20,408 bases of DNA. Origin: UBA1181 sp045617845. Its GTDB lineage: Bacteria > Bacteroidota > Bacteroidia > Bacteroidales > Paludibacteraceae. The stretch covers positions 1-20,408 of the forward strand of contig JAZLJL010000026.1 in the NCBI GenBank assembly GCA_045617845.1, in the 5' to 3' direction. The notes beneath the pieces are model-generated. The model saw nothing but the letters and a program-made list of their open reading frames with translations. It was not told where the DNA came from and did no database searches. Positions 7,338 to 15,427 of the stretch are shown here, piece after piece. The position numbers were made by a program, and so were the translations under genes. Numbering within the stretch: position 1 is the stretch's first letter; every line of letters starts with the position of its first letter.

Positions 7338-8693
7338 TCACGCTATCCATCCATACCCCTGTACCGCCATATCCACAAAATGGTTGAGCAGCAGATTAGT
7401 CTTACTGATGAATGCGTCCATGTCGTAGCTTTCTGGCAAGTCGGTGTCCAATGAACGTTGGATAAGCGAAAGCACCATCTTTCGTGGACGTTCATCTTTG
7501 TACCAATCGACCACCATCACATTTTTTCTCTCCTCCTGTAACTTATGGTACAAGTTCTTCGATGCGAGAATAACCTTCTGCTCCTCCGCTTTGGTCAACT
7601 TGCGTCCTTTCACAAGCAAGTCATATATCTCAAGTTCCTCCTCTTCCAAATCCATTTCTGTGGAGCGGGACTGTTCGCCCTTCATCTCCTCAATAAGTTG
7701 GAGAAGTTTTTCGTAATAGTCCTCATTCTCGCTACCGCCTGCATTGTAACGGTCGATGATGTTCTTGTATCGTTGGGAAAAGGCGACACGAGTACAGTTT
7801 TTGTCTATCAACTGCTTGATCGTCTCCTCAATAAAATTTCTTAGTTCTTCTATTTCAAGAGCTTTGTATGGTGATTCAGAAATCACTTTTCGAATCGAGT
7901 CCACATCTAGTTTGCTAAGATCGATGACCTTCCCCTGATGAATTCCATACACCTCTTTTGAATCCGATTCTTGGGCTGAAACGCTTTGATCGAGGGTGTT
8001 TGCCATTCTCGCCTTCGCCTTGTTCAGTTTCTCGTCATCTATCTCATTGCAGAACAAACCAACGATGTAACTTAGCGGTGCGAACTTCTCATTGTACCAG
8101 TTCATCTCGAAAACTTCTGGCTTGCTGGCGTCGTATAGGTTCATCAAGAGATTGCCAAGCACCTTGAATCGGTTCTTCCATTCGTCCTTCTCCAATATCT
8201 TATTATAGGCCTTGCGGAGCAGTTCCAACTGATCCAGCGTGTTGCCTTCCGCTATGATTGTATCTAAATCTATACCGATACCATGAAGGAAGGTGTCGCA
8301 CTCGTTGATACACAGACCGATGTTCTCAATCAGTTGCTCGATGTTCTTTGCAGGATAAGTGCCTTCGTCGTCAGTCGAAGCATAGTCGCTGAGGGCTTTT
8401 TGCATGTATTTGAACACATTGACATAGTCCACGATGATACCGCAACTCTTCCCTGGATAGACTCTATTGGCACGTGCTATGGCCTGCATCAGTGTGTGTC
8501 CCTTCATCGGTTTGTCGAGGTATAGGGTTGACATGGAAGGGACATCGAATCCGGTCAGCCACATCGCGCACACAAAGACCAAACACAACGGATCGTCCTT
8601 GTCCTTGAACCGGTCCTCTATATCCTTTCCTTCAGGAGATATCTCATTCATGACCTTGCGATGTAGCGTGACGTCCAACCCTTGAGAAAACCA
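7338..8693 (-). pseudogene. hsdR: 5'-truncated type I restriction enzyme R subunit
   Basis: The frame encodes about 446 residues matching only the C-terminal half of HsdR, the DNA-translocating and cleaving subunit of type I restriction-modification. Near its start VFVCAMWLTGFDVPSMSTLY, then DKPMKGHTLMQAIARANRV, are motor motifs V and VI of the second RecA-like domain; the rest is the helical C-terminal region, with an acidic stretch DLEEEEL before KGRKLTKAEE. Missing are the PD-(D/E)XK nuclease, Walker A and DEAH motifs; intact HsdR is usually about 1000 aa. No ATG begins the frame upstream: only TTG at 8678, or the internal ATG at 8651, are available. Upstream the frame runs into unrelated DNA around 8693, right behind the nqr terminator, and hits a stop near 8741. 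No hsdM or hsdS is present. The body shows no internal stop, so the truncation may be fairly recent. Confidence 0.85.
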
Positions 8694-8713
8694 TGGGAAA
8701 ACATAAAAAACAA

Positions 8714-8740
8714 AAAGGGCGGAACACCGTCCCGCCCTTT
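8714..8740 (-). terminator. Intrinsic terminator of the nqr operon
   Basis: AAAGGGCGG and CCGCCCTTT (8714-8722 and 8732-8740) form a 9-bp stem. On the minus strand it is followed by a long T-rich run (TTTGTTTTTTATGTTTT, with further Ts at the stem base). It lies about 22 nt after the nqrF stop codon and separates the operon from the hsdR remnant. Confidence 0.9.
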
Positions 8741-8761
8741 AGACTATATCGAAGCTTAAAA

Positions 8762-10030
8762 TTAAGCGCCGAAGTTATCGAAGTGGATCATATCGTCCTC
8801 AACGCCGAGGCTATGAAGCAAGTCGATTACGGTCTTCGCCATCATCGGAGGTCCACACAAGTAGTATTCGATGTCCTCTGGCGCATCGTGTTGCTTCAAG
8901 TAAGTGTCTCCCATAACCGGAGCGATGAAACCGGCGGTGTACTTAACGCCTAGGCTATCAGCCTTAGGATCCGGACGGTCGAGAGCCAAGTGGAAGTGGA
9001 AGTTAGGGAACTCCTTCTCCATTTCCAAGAAGTCTTCCATAAAGAACACCTCATCGATGGCACGAGCGCCATAGAAGTAATGCATCTCACGGTCAGTGGT
9101 CTTCAACGTCTTCAACATGTGCATAATCTGCGCGCGGAGAGGAGCCATACCGGCACCACCACCGACCCAAATCATCTCACGTTTAGAATCGAAGATTGGG
9201 TGGAAGTCGCCATAAGGACCAGACATGATCACCTTATCGCCCGGTTTCAAGCTGAAGATATAAGTAGAGGCGATACCACAAGGCACGTCTTGGAAACCGA
9301 CTTCCGGTTTCGGCTTAAACGGAGGCGTAGCGATACGAACGGTCAAAGTGATGATATCACCCTCGTCCGGATAGTTAGCCATAGAGTAAGCACGGATAGT
9401 AGGTTCAGTGTTCTTCTGGTGCAAACCGAAGATACCGAACTTCTCCCAAGACGGAACATACAAATCACCGATCAAGCTACGGTCGAAGTCATTGTAGTTG
9501 ATATCGTACTCAGGGATACGGATCTGAGCGTAAGAACCAGGGATGAAGTCCATGTGCTCACCCTTAGGAAGAGCCACCTTGAACTCCTTGATGAAGCTGG
9601 CCACGTTTCTGTTGCCGATGACGGTGCACTCCCACTCCTTAACGCCCATGACAGACTCAGGAACCTTGATGGTCATATCACCCTTCACCTTAGTTTGGCA
9701 ACCCAAACGCCAGTGGTTCATCTGCTCCTTACGAGAGAAATGACCCTTCTCGGAATCGAGGATTTCACCACCGCCTTCCAAGACTTGGCATTTACATTGT
9801 CCGCAAGAACCCTTACCACCGCAAGCGGAAGGCAAGTGGACTCCGTTCTCAGCCAAGGTAGAGAGCAAAGAAGAGCCAGTCTCCACCTCAACTTCATTAT
9901 CACCGTTGATGGTGATTTTAGCCGCGCCGGAAGAAACCAAGAATTTCTTGGCGACGAGCAAGAGTATAACCAAAGCCAAAATAATGACAAGGAATACTCC
10001 AATACTTGTTAAAATTAACGTTACATCCAT
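8762..10030 (-). CDS. nqrF: Na+-NQR subunit F (NADH-oxidising, FAD and 2Fe-2S)
   Basis: Entry point of electrons into the Na+-translocating NADH:quinone oxidoreductase: oxidises cytoplasmic NADH and passes electrons from FAD to a 2Fe-2S cluster. The 422 aa protein has one N-terminal membrane helix (about 4-27), then a plant-type ferredoxin domain with ligands C70, C76, C79 and C111, the same numbering as in Vibrio cholerae. The ferredoxin-reductase part has the FAD motif RAYSMANYP (213-221), the NADH-binding VGGGAGMAPL (289-298) and the C-terminal LCGPPMM. The chain ends FDNFGA, typical of the family. It is the last gene of the operon, 18 bp after nqrE, and is followed by a strong terminator. 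Confidence 0.97.
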   Translation of the reverse strand: MDVTLILTSIGVFLVIILALVILLLVAKKFLVSSGAAKITINGDNEVEVETGSSLLSTLAENGVHLPSACGGKGSCGQCKCQVLEGGGEILDSEKGHFSRKEQMNHWRLGCQTKVKGDMTIKVPESVMGVKEWECTVIGNRNVASFIKEFKVALPKGEHMDFIPGSYAQIRIPEYDINYNDFDRSLIGDLYVPSWEKFGIFGLHQKNTEPTIRAYSMANYPDEGDIITLTVRIATPPFKPKPEVGFQDVPCGIASTYIFSLKPGDKVIMSGPYGDFHPIFDSKREMIWVGGGAGMAPLRAQIMHMLKTLKTTDREMHYFYGARAIDEVFFMEDFLEMEKEFPNFHFHLALDRPDPKADSLGVKYTAGFIAPVMGDTYLKQHDAPEDIEYYLCGPPMMAKTVIDLLHSLGVEDDMIHFDNFGA

Positions 10031-10048
10031 TGTAAATATTCCTTAATA

Positions 10049-10645
10049 TTAAATGGTTAAACCAGAGAAACACATAAACGCCATAGCCATCAGACCTACA
10101 GTGATGAAGGTGATACCCAAGCCGCGAAGAGGTGCGGGAACGTTTGAGTAAGACAACTTCTCACGGATAGCGGCCAAAGCCACGATAGCCAAAAGCCATC
10201 CGATACCTGAACCCAAAGCATATACGGAAGCTTCACCGATATTCTCGAAATGTCTTTGTTGCATGAACAAACTAGCACCCATGATGGCGCAGTTCACAGC
10301 GATCAAAGGCAAGAAGATACCCAATGAGGCATACAAAGACGGACTGAATTTCTCGACCGCCATTTCCACGATTTGGACGATACCCGCAATGACTGCGATG
10401 AAAAGGATGAAGCTCAAGAAGCTCAAATCCACACCCTCGACAATCGCGTTAGGAGCCAACACATAGTTCTCCAAGCAATAATTGACAGGAACAGTCACCA
10501 ACAACACGAATGTAACGGCGGCACCCAAACCGAGAGCGGTCTTCACATTTTTCGACACTGCTAAATAGGAACACATTCCCAAGAAGTAGGCGAAAATCAT
10601 ATTGTCCACGAAGATGGACTTTACAAATAAACTTAAATATTCCAT
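10049..10645 (-). CDS. nqrE: Na+-NQR subunit E
   Basis: Membrane subunit of the Na+ pump, 198 aa, with six predicted helices. It and NqrD are inverted-topology homologues that share a metal centre between them. The two cysteines expected to hold it are C25 (FLGMCSYLAVSK) and C119 (LIAVNCAIMG), each in the middle of a half-helix. The N-terminus MEYLSLFVKSIFVDNMIFAYFL is close to the family consensus. The gene sits 20 bp after nqrD and 18 bp before nqrF. No strong ribosome binding site is seen, only a purine-rich AAAGAG before the ATG. Confidence 0.96.
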   Translation of the reverse strand: MEYLSLFVKSIFVDNMIFAYFLGMCSYLAVSKNVKTALGLGAAVTFVLLVTVPVNYCLENYVLAPNAIVEGVDLSFLSFILFIAVIAGIVQIVEMAVEKFSPSLYASLGIFLPLIAVNCAIMGASLFMQQRHFENIGEASVYALGSGIGWLLAIVALAAIREKLSYSNVPAPLRGLGITFITVGLMAMAFMCFSGLTI

Positions 10646-10665
10646 TTCTTTACTCTTTTAGGGAA

Positions 10666-11310
10666 TTAATTGTTCTTCTCCTGCAAATCAGGATTCTTAG
10701 AGCGTTGGAACCAGATGACGCAAGCCAAGATGATCAAAGCCATAGGAGGCAAAACCATCAAACCATTGTTCAAATAGAATCCGCCGTTGTCCACATACGC
10801 GCATTCAGGGATGATTCTGAAGTTGAGCAGTGTTCCGGAACCCAAAAGCTCACGGATGAAACCAACAACAACCAAGATGAGGGCATAGCCCAAACCATTA
10901 CCGAGACCATCCAAGAAAGACTCCCAAGGACCGTTAGACATTGCGAAAGCCTCCAAACGACCCATGAGGATACAGTTCGTGATAATCAGACCGACATATA
11001 CGGAGAGTTGCACGCTGACGTCATAAGCGAAAGCCTTCAACACTTGGCTCACGATGGTCACCAAAGCGGCCACCACAACCAATTGAACGATGATACGGAT
11101 ACGATTAGGAATCGTGTTACGCATCAATGAAATCACCACATTAGCGATAGCCACGATGATAGTCACGGAAAGACCCATCACCAAGGCAGGCTCCAACTTG
11201 GAAGTAACGGCCAATGCGGAACAGATACCCAACACCTGAGTAGCGACAGGGTTGTTACCCCAAAGAGGAGTCATAAAAGTCTCTTTGTTTTTCTTAGAAA
11301 ATAAATCCAT
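10666..11310 (-). CDS. nqrD: Na+-NQR subunit D
   Basis: Integral membrane subunit, 214 aa, six helices, partner of NqrE. C30 (VLGICSALAVT) and C113 (LIITNCILMGR) are the metal-centre cysteines, and NPVATQVLGICSALAVT is a family signature. A charged N-terminal stretch (MDLFSKKNKE) precedes the first helix. It starts 11 bp after nqrC, and a full AAGGAGG overlaps the nqrC stop codon, which is unusual among the genes here. The C-terminus is hydrophilic (RSKNPDLQEKNN). Confidence 0.96.
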   Translation of the reverse strand: MDLFSKKNKETFMTPLWGNNPVATQVLGICSALAVTSKLEPALVMGLSVTIIVAIANVVISLMRNTIPNRIRIIVQLVVVAALVTIVSQVLKAFAYDVSVQLSVYVGLIITNCILMGRLEAFAMSNGPWESFLDGLGNGLGYALILVVVGFIRELLGSGTLLNFRIIPECAYVDNGGFYLNNGLMVLPPMALIILACVIWFQRSKNPDLQEKNN

Positions 11311-11316
11311 ACCGAA

Positions 11317-11323
11317 CCTCCTT
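11317..11323 (-). promoter_or_regulatory. Strong Shine-Dalgarno site for nqrD
   Basis: AAGGAGG on the minus strand, 6 nt before the nqrD ATG at 11310, with its first two A residues being part of the nqrC TAA stop. The other genes in the window have A/T-rich leaders without such a site. Confidence 0.7.
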
Positions 11324-11993
11324 ATTTATTAAAAAAGTTAGCATACTTAGACAAACAGTCGTGCAACATAGCGTTGACACCCTTAGAAGTGATCGTACCA
11401 CCCGTGATACCATCCACCTCGCACGAAGCGTCGGACACTTTACCATTCTTCACGACAGAAATCTTCACATTACCATTCTCCTGCAAAGTCTTGCCCTCGA
11501 ATCTTGATTGGAATGCAGGAGTAGTGATCTCTGCACCCAAACCTGGAGTTTCACCCTCATGGGAGAAATAGGTTCCGAACACAGTCTTCTTGTCGGCGTT
11601 GAAACTGATATATCCCCAAATAGGACCCCAAAGACCTGCGCCATACAAAGGAGCGACATACTTCGTCTCTCCGTTCACGTCACAGACATACAAAGGAAGC
11701 TCCTCTGCGATCTTTTTAGACTCGATAGCGAAACCACCATTCTCAGCGATCACGTTTCCGTCCATGTCAAGAAGTTGGTCAGCTTTCACATATTTAGCAT
11801 AAGCAGCCTCAGGATCACTCATCTCGTCAGCGGAGACATTCAGAGAGGAAAGAATCTGTTTCATCTTATCCAACTCCACATTCTTGTCTTGTCTGTCCTT
11901 CAACGAAGAAGAGACGAAAGCCAAGAGGAATGCCACGATAATCACCATTACCGAAGCATAGATGATAGTATAAACATTACTATTTTTATTCAT
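11322..11993 (-). CDS. nqrC: Na+-NQR subunit C (covalent FMN)
   Basis: Subunit with one membrane anchor (about 10-30) and a periplasmic FMN-binding domain; 223 aa. FMN is attached by ApbE to a threonine in the motif DG.[ST]G.T; here it is DGITGGT (194-200) with T200 as the acceptor, followed by ITSKGVNAML as in other NqrC. The region LYGAGLWGPIWGYISF (116-131) and THE-like segment SHEGETPGLGAEI (144-156) are also typical. The middle position of the motif is Gly where Vibrio has Ala. The gene lies 20 bp after nqrB and 11 bp before nqrD. No apbE gene is in this window. Confidence 0.96.
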   Translation of the reverse strand: MNKNSNVYTIIYASVMVIIVAFLLAFVSSSLKDRQDKNVELDKMKQILSSLNVSADEMSDPEAAYAKYVKADQLLDMDGNVIAENGGFAIESKKIAEELPLYVCDVNGETKYVAPLYGAGLWGPIWGYISFNADKKTVFGTYFSHEGETPGLGAEITTPAFQSRFEGKTLQENGNVKISVVKNGKVSDASCEVDGITGGTITSKGVNAMLHDCLSKYANFFNK

Positions 11994-12013
11994 GACTTAT
12001 TCGATATTAATGA

Positions 12014-13210
12014 TTATTCAGAAACACGTTTCAAACGCTTGTTGATATTTCTTTGTACGAATACATGGTCAATCAACGGAGCGAACACGTTCATCAACAA
12101 GATGGCCAACATCATACCCTCAGGATAACCTGGGTTCAGACAACGTACCACAATCGCGACGAAACCGATCAAGAATCCGTAGATGTATTTACCGCAATCC
12201 GTTCTAGGGGAAGTGACAGGGTCGGTAGCCATGAAGACAGCACCGAAGCAGAAACCACCCAAGAAGATGTGCTCGAACCAAGGGAGGTTCATCACATCAT
12301 TCGAACCGATACAGTTGAACATCAAAGCTGTCAAAACACCACCAGCGAAAACGGAAAGCATCGTTCTCCAGTTAGCGATACCCGTCCACAACAAGATGAT
12401 GGCACCAATACCGATCGCGATGACACTAGTCTCACCGATAGAGCCAGGATACAAACCGATGATCATATCCATAACAGACATGTCATGTCCTACAGCATCT
12501 GTGATATGCTCAACACCCGTAGTGGCAGCCTGACCCAAAGGAGTGGCACCCGTGAAGGTATCAATCACAGAAGATTCGCTACCAGCGCAGCACAAAGCAT
12601 CCTTAGAAACCCAAACAGCGTCACCAGACATCTTCGTAGGATATGCGAAGAACAAGAACGCGCGGGTAACCAAAGCCACATTAAAGATATTGTAACCCGT
12701 TCCACCGAATACCTCTTTCGCGAAAATAACCGCGAAGGCAGTCGCGATGGCGAGAATCCACAACGGACACTCAACCGGCACAATCATAGGAATCAACATA
12801 CCCGAAACGAGGAATCCTTCTTGGATCTCCTCCCCTCTCCATTGAGCAACGACGAACTCGATACCCAAACCGACGACGTATGACACCACGATTTTCGGCA
12901 ACACAGCCAAGAAACCGTAAAGGAACATCGCCCCGAAAGAGACTGAGGCTTCCTCACCATGCACTGAATAATGTTGGAAACCGACGTTGTACATACCAAA
13001 CAAAAGAGCTGGTATCAACGCGATAACAACCATGGACATCGCACGTTTAGAGTCGATGCAATCATGGATGTGGCTTCCTCTCTTCGCTGTCGTGTTAGGG
13101 ACGAACAAGAAGGTCTCAAATCCGTCGAACACAGAGCGAAACGCGTGAAATTTTCCGCCTTCCTCAAAAGACGGTTTCACTTTGTCGAGAAAATTTCTTA
13201 ACGCTTTCAA
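12014..13210 (-). CDS. nqrB: Na+-NQR subunit B (covalent FMN, quinone site)
   Basis: Large membrane subunit, 398 aa, about ten helices, that carries a covalent FMN and takes part in Na+ translocation and quinone reduction. The flavinylation motif is DTFTGATPLG with acceptor T223. Conserved segments include SHIHDCIDSKRAMSMV (46-61), KEVFGGTGYNIFN (165-177) and the late DPVTSPRTDCGKYIYG. The frame has no ATG near the family start: translation must begin at TTG (13210), giving MKALRNFLDKVKPSFEEGGK, which aligns well with the family N-terminus; the next upstream in-frame codons lead to a stop. The first ~60 residues are cytoplasmic. Gap of 31 bp from nqrA and 20 bp to nqrC. Confidence 0.95.
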   Translation of the reverse strand: MKALRNFLDKVKPSFEEGGKFHAFRSVFDGFETFLFVPNTTAKRGSHIHDCIDSKRAMSMVVIALIPALLFGMYNVGFQHYSVHGEEASVSFGAMFLYGFLAVLPKIVVSYVVGLGIEFVVAQWRGEEIQEGFLVSGMLIPMIVPVECPLWILAIATAFAVIFAKEVFGGTGYNIFNVALVTRAFLFFAYPTKMSGDAVWVSKDALCCAGSESSVIDTFTGATPLGQAATTGVEHITDAVGHDMSVMDMIIGLYPGSIGETSVIAIGIGAIILLWTGIANWRTMLSVFAGGVLTALMFNCIGSNDVMNLPWFEHIFLGGFCFGAVFMATDPVTSPRTDCGKYIYGFLIGFVAIVVRCLNPGYPEGMMLAILLMNVFAPLIDHVFVQRNINKRLKRVSE

Positions 13211-13241
13211 TTTTATAACATTTTAATTAATTACACATCCA

Positions 13242-14603
13242 TTAAGCCAACTCCTTGCGCAAGAAGTCCAAGCCTTCACGCACGATTCGTTGCGTCTCAA
13301 TCTTTGAAGTACAAACGAATTCACACAAAGCGAAATCCTCAGGTGCTACCTCATAAATACCCAATTGCTCCATCTTGTCGATATCCTGCGCGATGATGGC
13401 CTTCAGAAGGAACTCAGGATAGATATCCATCGGGAAGACCTTGTCATACTCACCAGACATGATGAACGCGCGTTGACCGCCATTGATGTTCGTATCGATA
13501 TCATACTCCTTGCTGCCACCGAGCAACCAAGAGAAATAAGAACGATTCACACTGAATTTCTTGAAGCGAGGCATGATCCAGCCCAAGAACTCGTCGTTTT
13601 TGTCGCCCTCAGGGATAACAGTGACCTGAGAGTCGAAAGCGCCCAAGAAACCATCCGCAGGGATTTGCATGCCGGTCAACGGATTTCCGCTGATGTAACG
13701 GACATTATCACCCTCGATATTGTTTTCCACGATGTTGGCGATCGACGCGCCATACACCATCTTGCAATAAGCGGGATTCTTCACGCAAGAACCAGCCAAA
13801 GCGATGGAGCGAGAGAAATCGATAGCTCCCGTAAGGAACGCCTTTCCGATCATAGCGACATCCTGAGCGTTGACCGTCCAAACGATATCACCCTTGTTGA
13901 TAGGATCGACATGATGGATCTGAACACCAACATTACCAGCAGGATGAGGACCCTCGAACTCATGAAGTTCAACGTAACTGCCCTTAGCCTTCTTGAACAA
14001 CTTAGAGGCATTGTCGACATTGATGCCGATATGCACCTTAGCGCCGGAGATCTTCGCCAACGCATCGACACCCAATTGGAACTCCTCGTCGCGGCCTACC
14101 ATGATGAAATCATAGTTAGGAGCCAAAGGAGCGGTATCGAAACCGGAGATGAAGATAGCCTTAGGCGCATCGTTCGGATTAGCGATCACGTCGTAAGGAC
14201 GTTGCTTGATGAAAGCGAAGAAACCAGCGTTGAGGAGAGCCTCCTTCACTTGCTCCTTACTCATGGACGACGGCTTGCCCTTCTCGAAATTCTCGGAAGC
14301 AAACTGGCCGTCCGACTTGACGCGGATGTCTAGCACTTTGCGTCTTTCGCCTCTGTTCACGGCAATAACCTCACCACTGACAGGAGAGACGACCTTCAAG
14401 TCCGGATTTGTCTTGTCATAGAACAAAACACTTCCGACCTTAACTTGATCACCCTCTTTCACAACGGTTTTCGGTTTAATGCCATGGAAATCGTCAGGCC
14501 TGACAGAAAAAAGTTCAGGCATTTGTGCTTTCGCATAAATCTCCTTCGCCTTTCCCTTCAAATTGATGTCAAGACCTTTTTTAATTCTAATCACTTCTGA
14601 CAT
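13242..14603 (-). CDS. nqrA: Na+-NQR subunit A
   Basis: Peripheral cytoplasmic subunit, 453 aa, no membrane helices, first gene of the nqr cluster. The N-terminus IKKGLDINLKGKA, then VVKEGDQVKVGSVLFYDK and SPVSGEVIAVNRGERR (barrel-sandwich/biotinyl-like region, about 48-88) are family features, as are GFDTAPLAPNYDF and EGPHPAGNVGVQIHHVDPI. It is implicated in quinone binding together with NqrB. It begins 28 bp after lpxA with no clear promoter in that gap; TAGGTTTG inside lpxA (14834-14827) is a weak candidate -7 element, so nqr may be partly read through from the lipid A genes. Confidence 0.96.
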   Translation of the reverse strand: MSEVIRIKKGLDINLKGKAKEIYAKAQMPELFSVRPDDFHGIKPKTVVKEGDQVKVGSVLFYDKTNPDLKVVSPVSGEVIAVNRGERRKVLDIRVKSDGQFASENFEKGKPSSMSKEQVKEALLNAGFFAFIKQRPYDVIANPNDAPKAIFISGFDTAPLAPNYDFIMVGRDEEFQLGVDALAKISGAKVHIGINVDNASKLFKKAKGSYVELHEFEGPHPAGNVGVQIHHVDPINKGDIVWTVNAQDVAMIGKAFLTGAIDFSRSIALAGSCVKNPAYCKMVYGASIANIVENNIEGDNVRYISGNPLTGMQIPADGFLGAFDSQVTVIPEGDKNDEFLGWIMPRFKKFSVNRSYFSWLLGGSKEYDIDTNINGGQRAFIMSGEYDKVFPMDIYPEFLLKAIIAQDIDKMEQLGIYEVAPEDFALCEFVCTSKIETQRIVREGLDFLRKELA

Positions 14604-14631
14604 AAATTAATAAATTATTGTGTTTCTTTCC

Positions 14632-15411
14632 TTAATCGAAATAACCGCGAATAATACCGCGTTCCGCAGACTTCAAGAAAGAAACGACAGTCTCTTTCTC
14701 GGACGAATCAGATATCTCGGTAATAATCTTTTCAGTCGCCTGAGTCATATTCAGACCAGACTGATACAAGATACGATAAATCTCCTGGATTTCGCGTATT
14801 TGGTCATTTGAGAATCCGCGACGGCGCAAACCTACGAGATTCAAACCGGCATAACTCAAAGGATCCCTGCCTGCGGTGACAAACGGAGGGACATCCTTCC
14901 CCACCCTTGATCCGCCTTGGATAATCACATGGGCACCAATATGGGAGAACTGGTGTACCAAAACGCTACCCGACAAGATAGCCCAATCATCGATGACAAC
15001 CTCACCCGCAATTTGGGAAGCGTTACCGATGATAATGTTATTTGCCAACCTACAATCATGGGCAATATGCGCATATGCCATAATCAAGCAATTAGAGCCA
15101 ACAATCGTAGTACCCTTCGAAGCGGTTCCACGATTCACAGTAGCACACTCACGGATGGTCGTGTTGTCACCAATCACGGCAGTTGTCTCCTCTCCCTTAA
15201 ATTTCAAATCCTGCGGAATCGCTGAAATGACTGCATTGGGGAAAATCCTCACATTCTTTCCGATTCTCGCACCGCTCAAAATTGTCGCATGCGCCATAAT
15301 CTGGCATCCATCACCAATCTCAACATTTCTATCAATGTAGACGAAAGGTCCGATCTCAACATCTTTTCCGATCTTCGCCTCAGGATGGATAAATGACATT
15401 TCTTGTACCAT
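14632..15411 (-). CDS. lpxA: UDP-N-acetylglucosamine acyltransferase
   Basis: First enzyme of lipid A synthesis: moves a (R)-3-hydroxyacyl chain from acyl carrier protein to the 3-OH of UDP-GlcNAc in the cytoplasm. The 259 aa protein starts with left-handed beta-helix hexapeptide repeats ([IV]G..[VC] units) through about residue 185 and ends in a helical domain. The catalytic histidine is H118 in AHIAHDC, matching E. coli H125, and AIPQDLKFKGE (64-74) is the LpxA-specific loop. Two starts are possible, 15411 and the ATG at 15399; with 15411 the HP of FIHPEAKIG falls at residues 9-10 as in E. coli, so I prefer it. It lies 16 bp after lpxC/fabZ and 28 bp before nqrA. Confidence 0.95.
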   Translation of the reverse strand: MVQEMSFIHPEAKIGKDVEIGPFVYIDRNVEIGDGCQIMAHATILSGARIGKNVRIFPNAVISAIPQDLKFKGEETTAVIGDNTTIRECATVNRGTASKGTTIVGSNCLIMAYAHIAHDCRLANNIIIGNASQIAGEVVIDDWAILSGSVLVHQFSHIGAHVIIQGGSRVGKDVPPFVTAGRDPLSYAGLNLVGLRRRGFSNDQIREIQEIYRILYQSGLNMTQATEKIITEISDSSEKETVVSFLKSAERGIIRGYFD

Positions 15412-15427
15412 AAAAAAATATAATCGA

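Noticed and set aside
5082..8693. Protease, dGTPase fragment and HsdR as one new defence system
   Set aside because: The protease carries a signal peptide and acts outside the cytoplasm, and the other two are broken. The neighbourhood reads as decay next to an exported protein, not as a working system.
8990..10012. A 340-codon plus-strand frame opposite nqrF
   Set aside because: It lies entirely antisense to a gene with all catalytic motifs; the translation is rich in His, Thr, Asp and Arg with no domain pattern, as expected from the opposite strand of biased codons.
12053..12883. A 276-codon plus-strand frame opposite nqrB
   Set aside because: Shadow frame, highly charged, no signal, no family resemblance.
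13365..14333. A 322-codon plus-strand frame opposite nqrA
   Set aside because: Antisense shadow of an intact gene; low-complexity composition and no recognisable motif.
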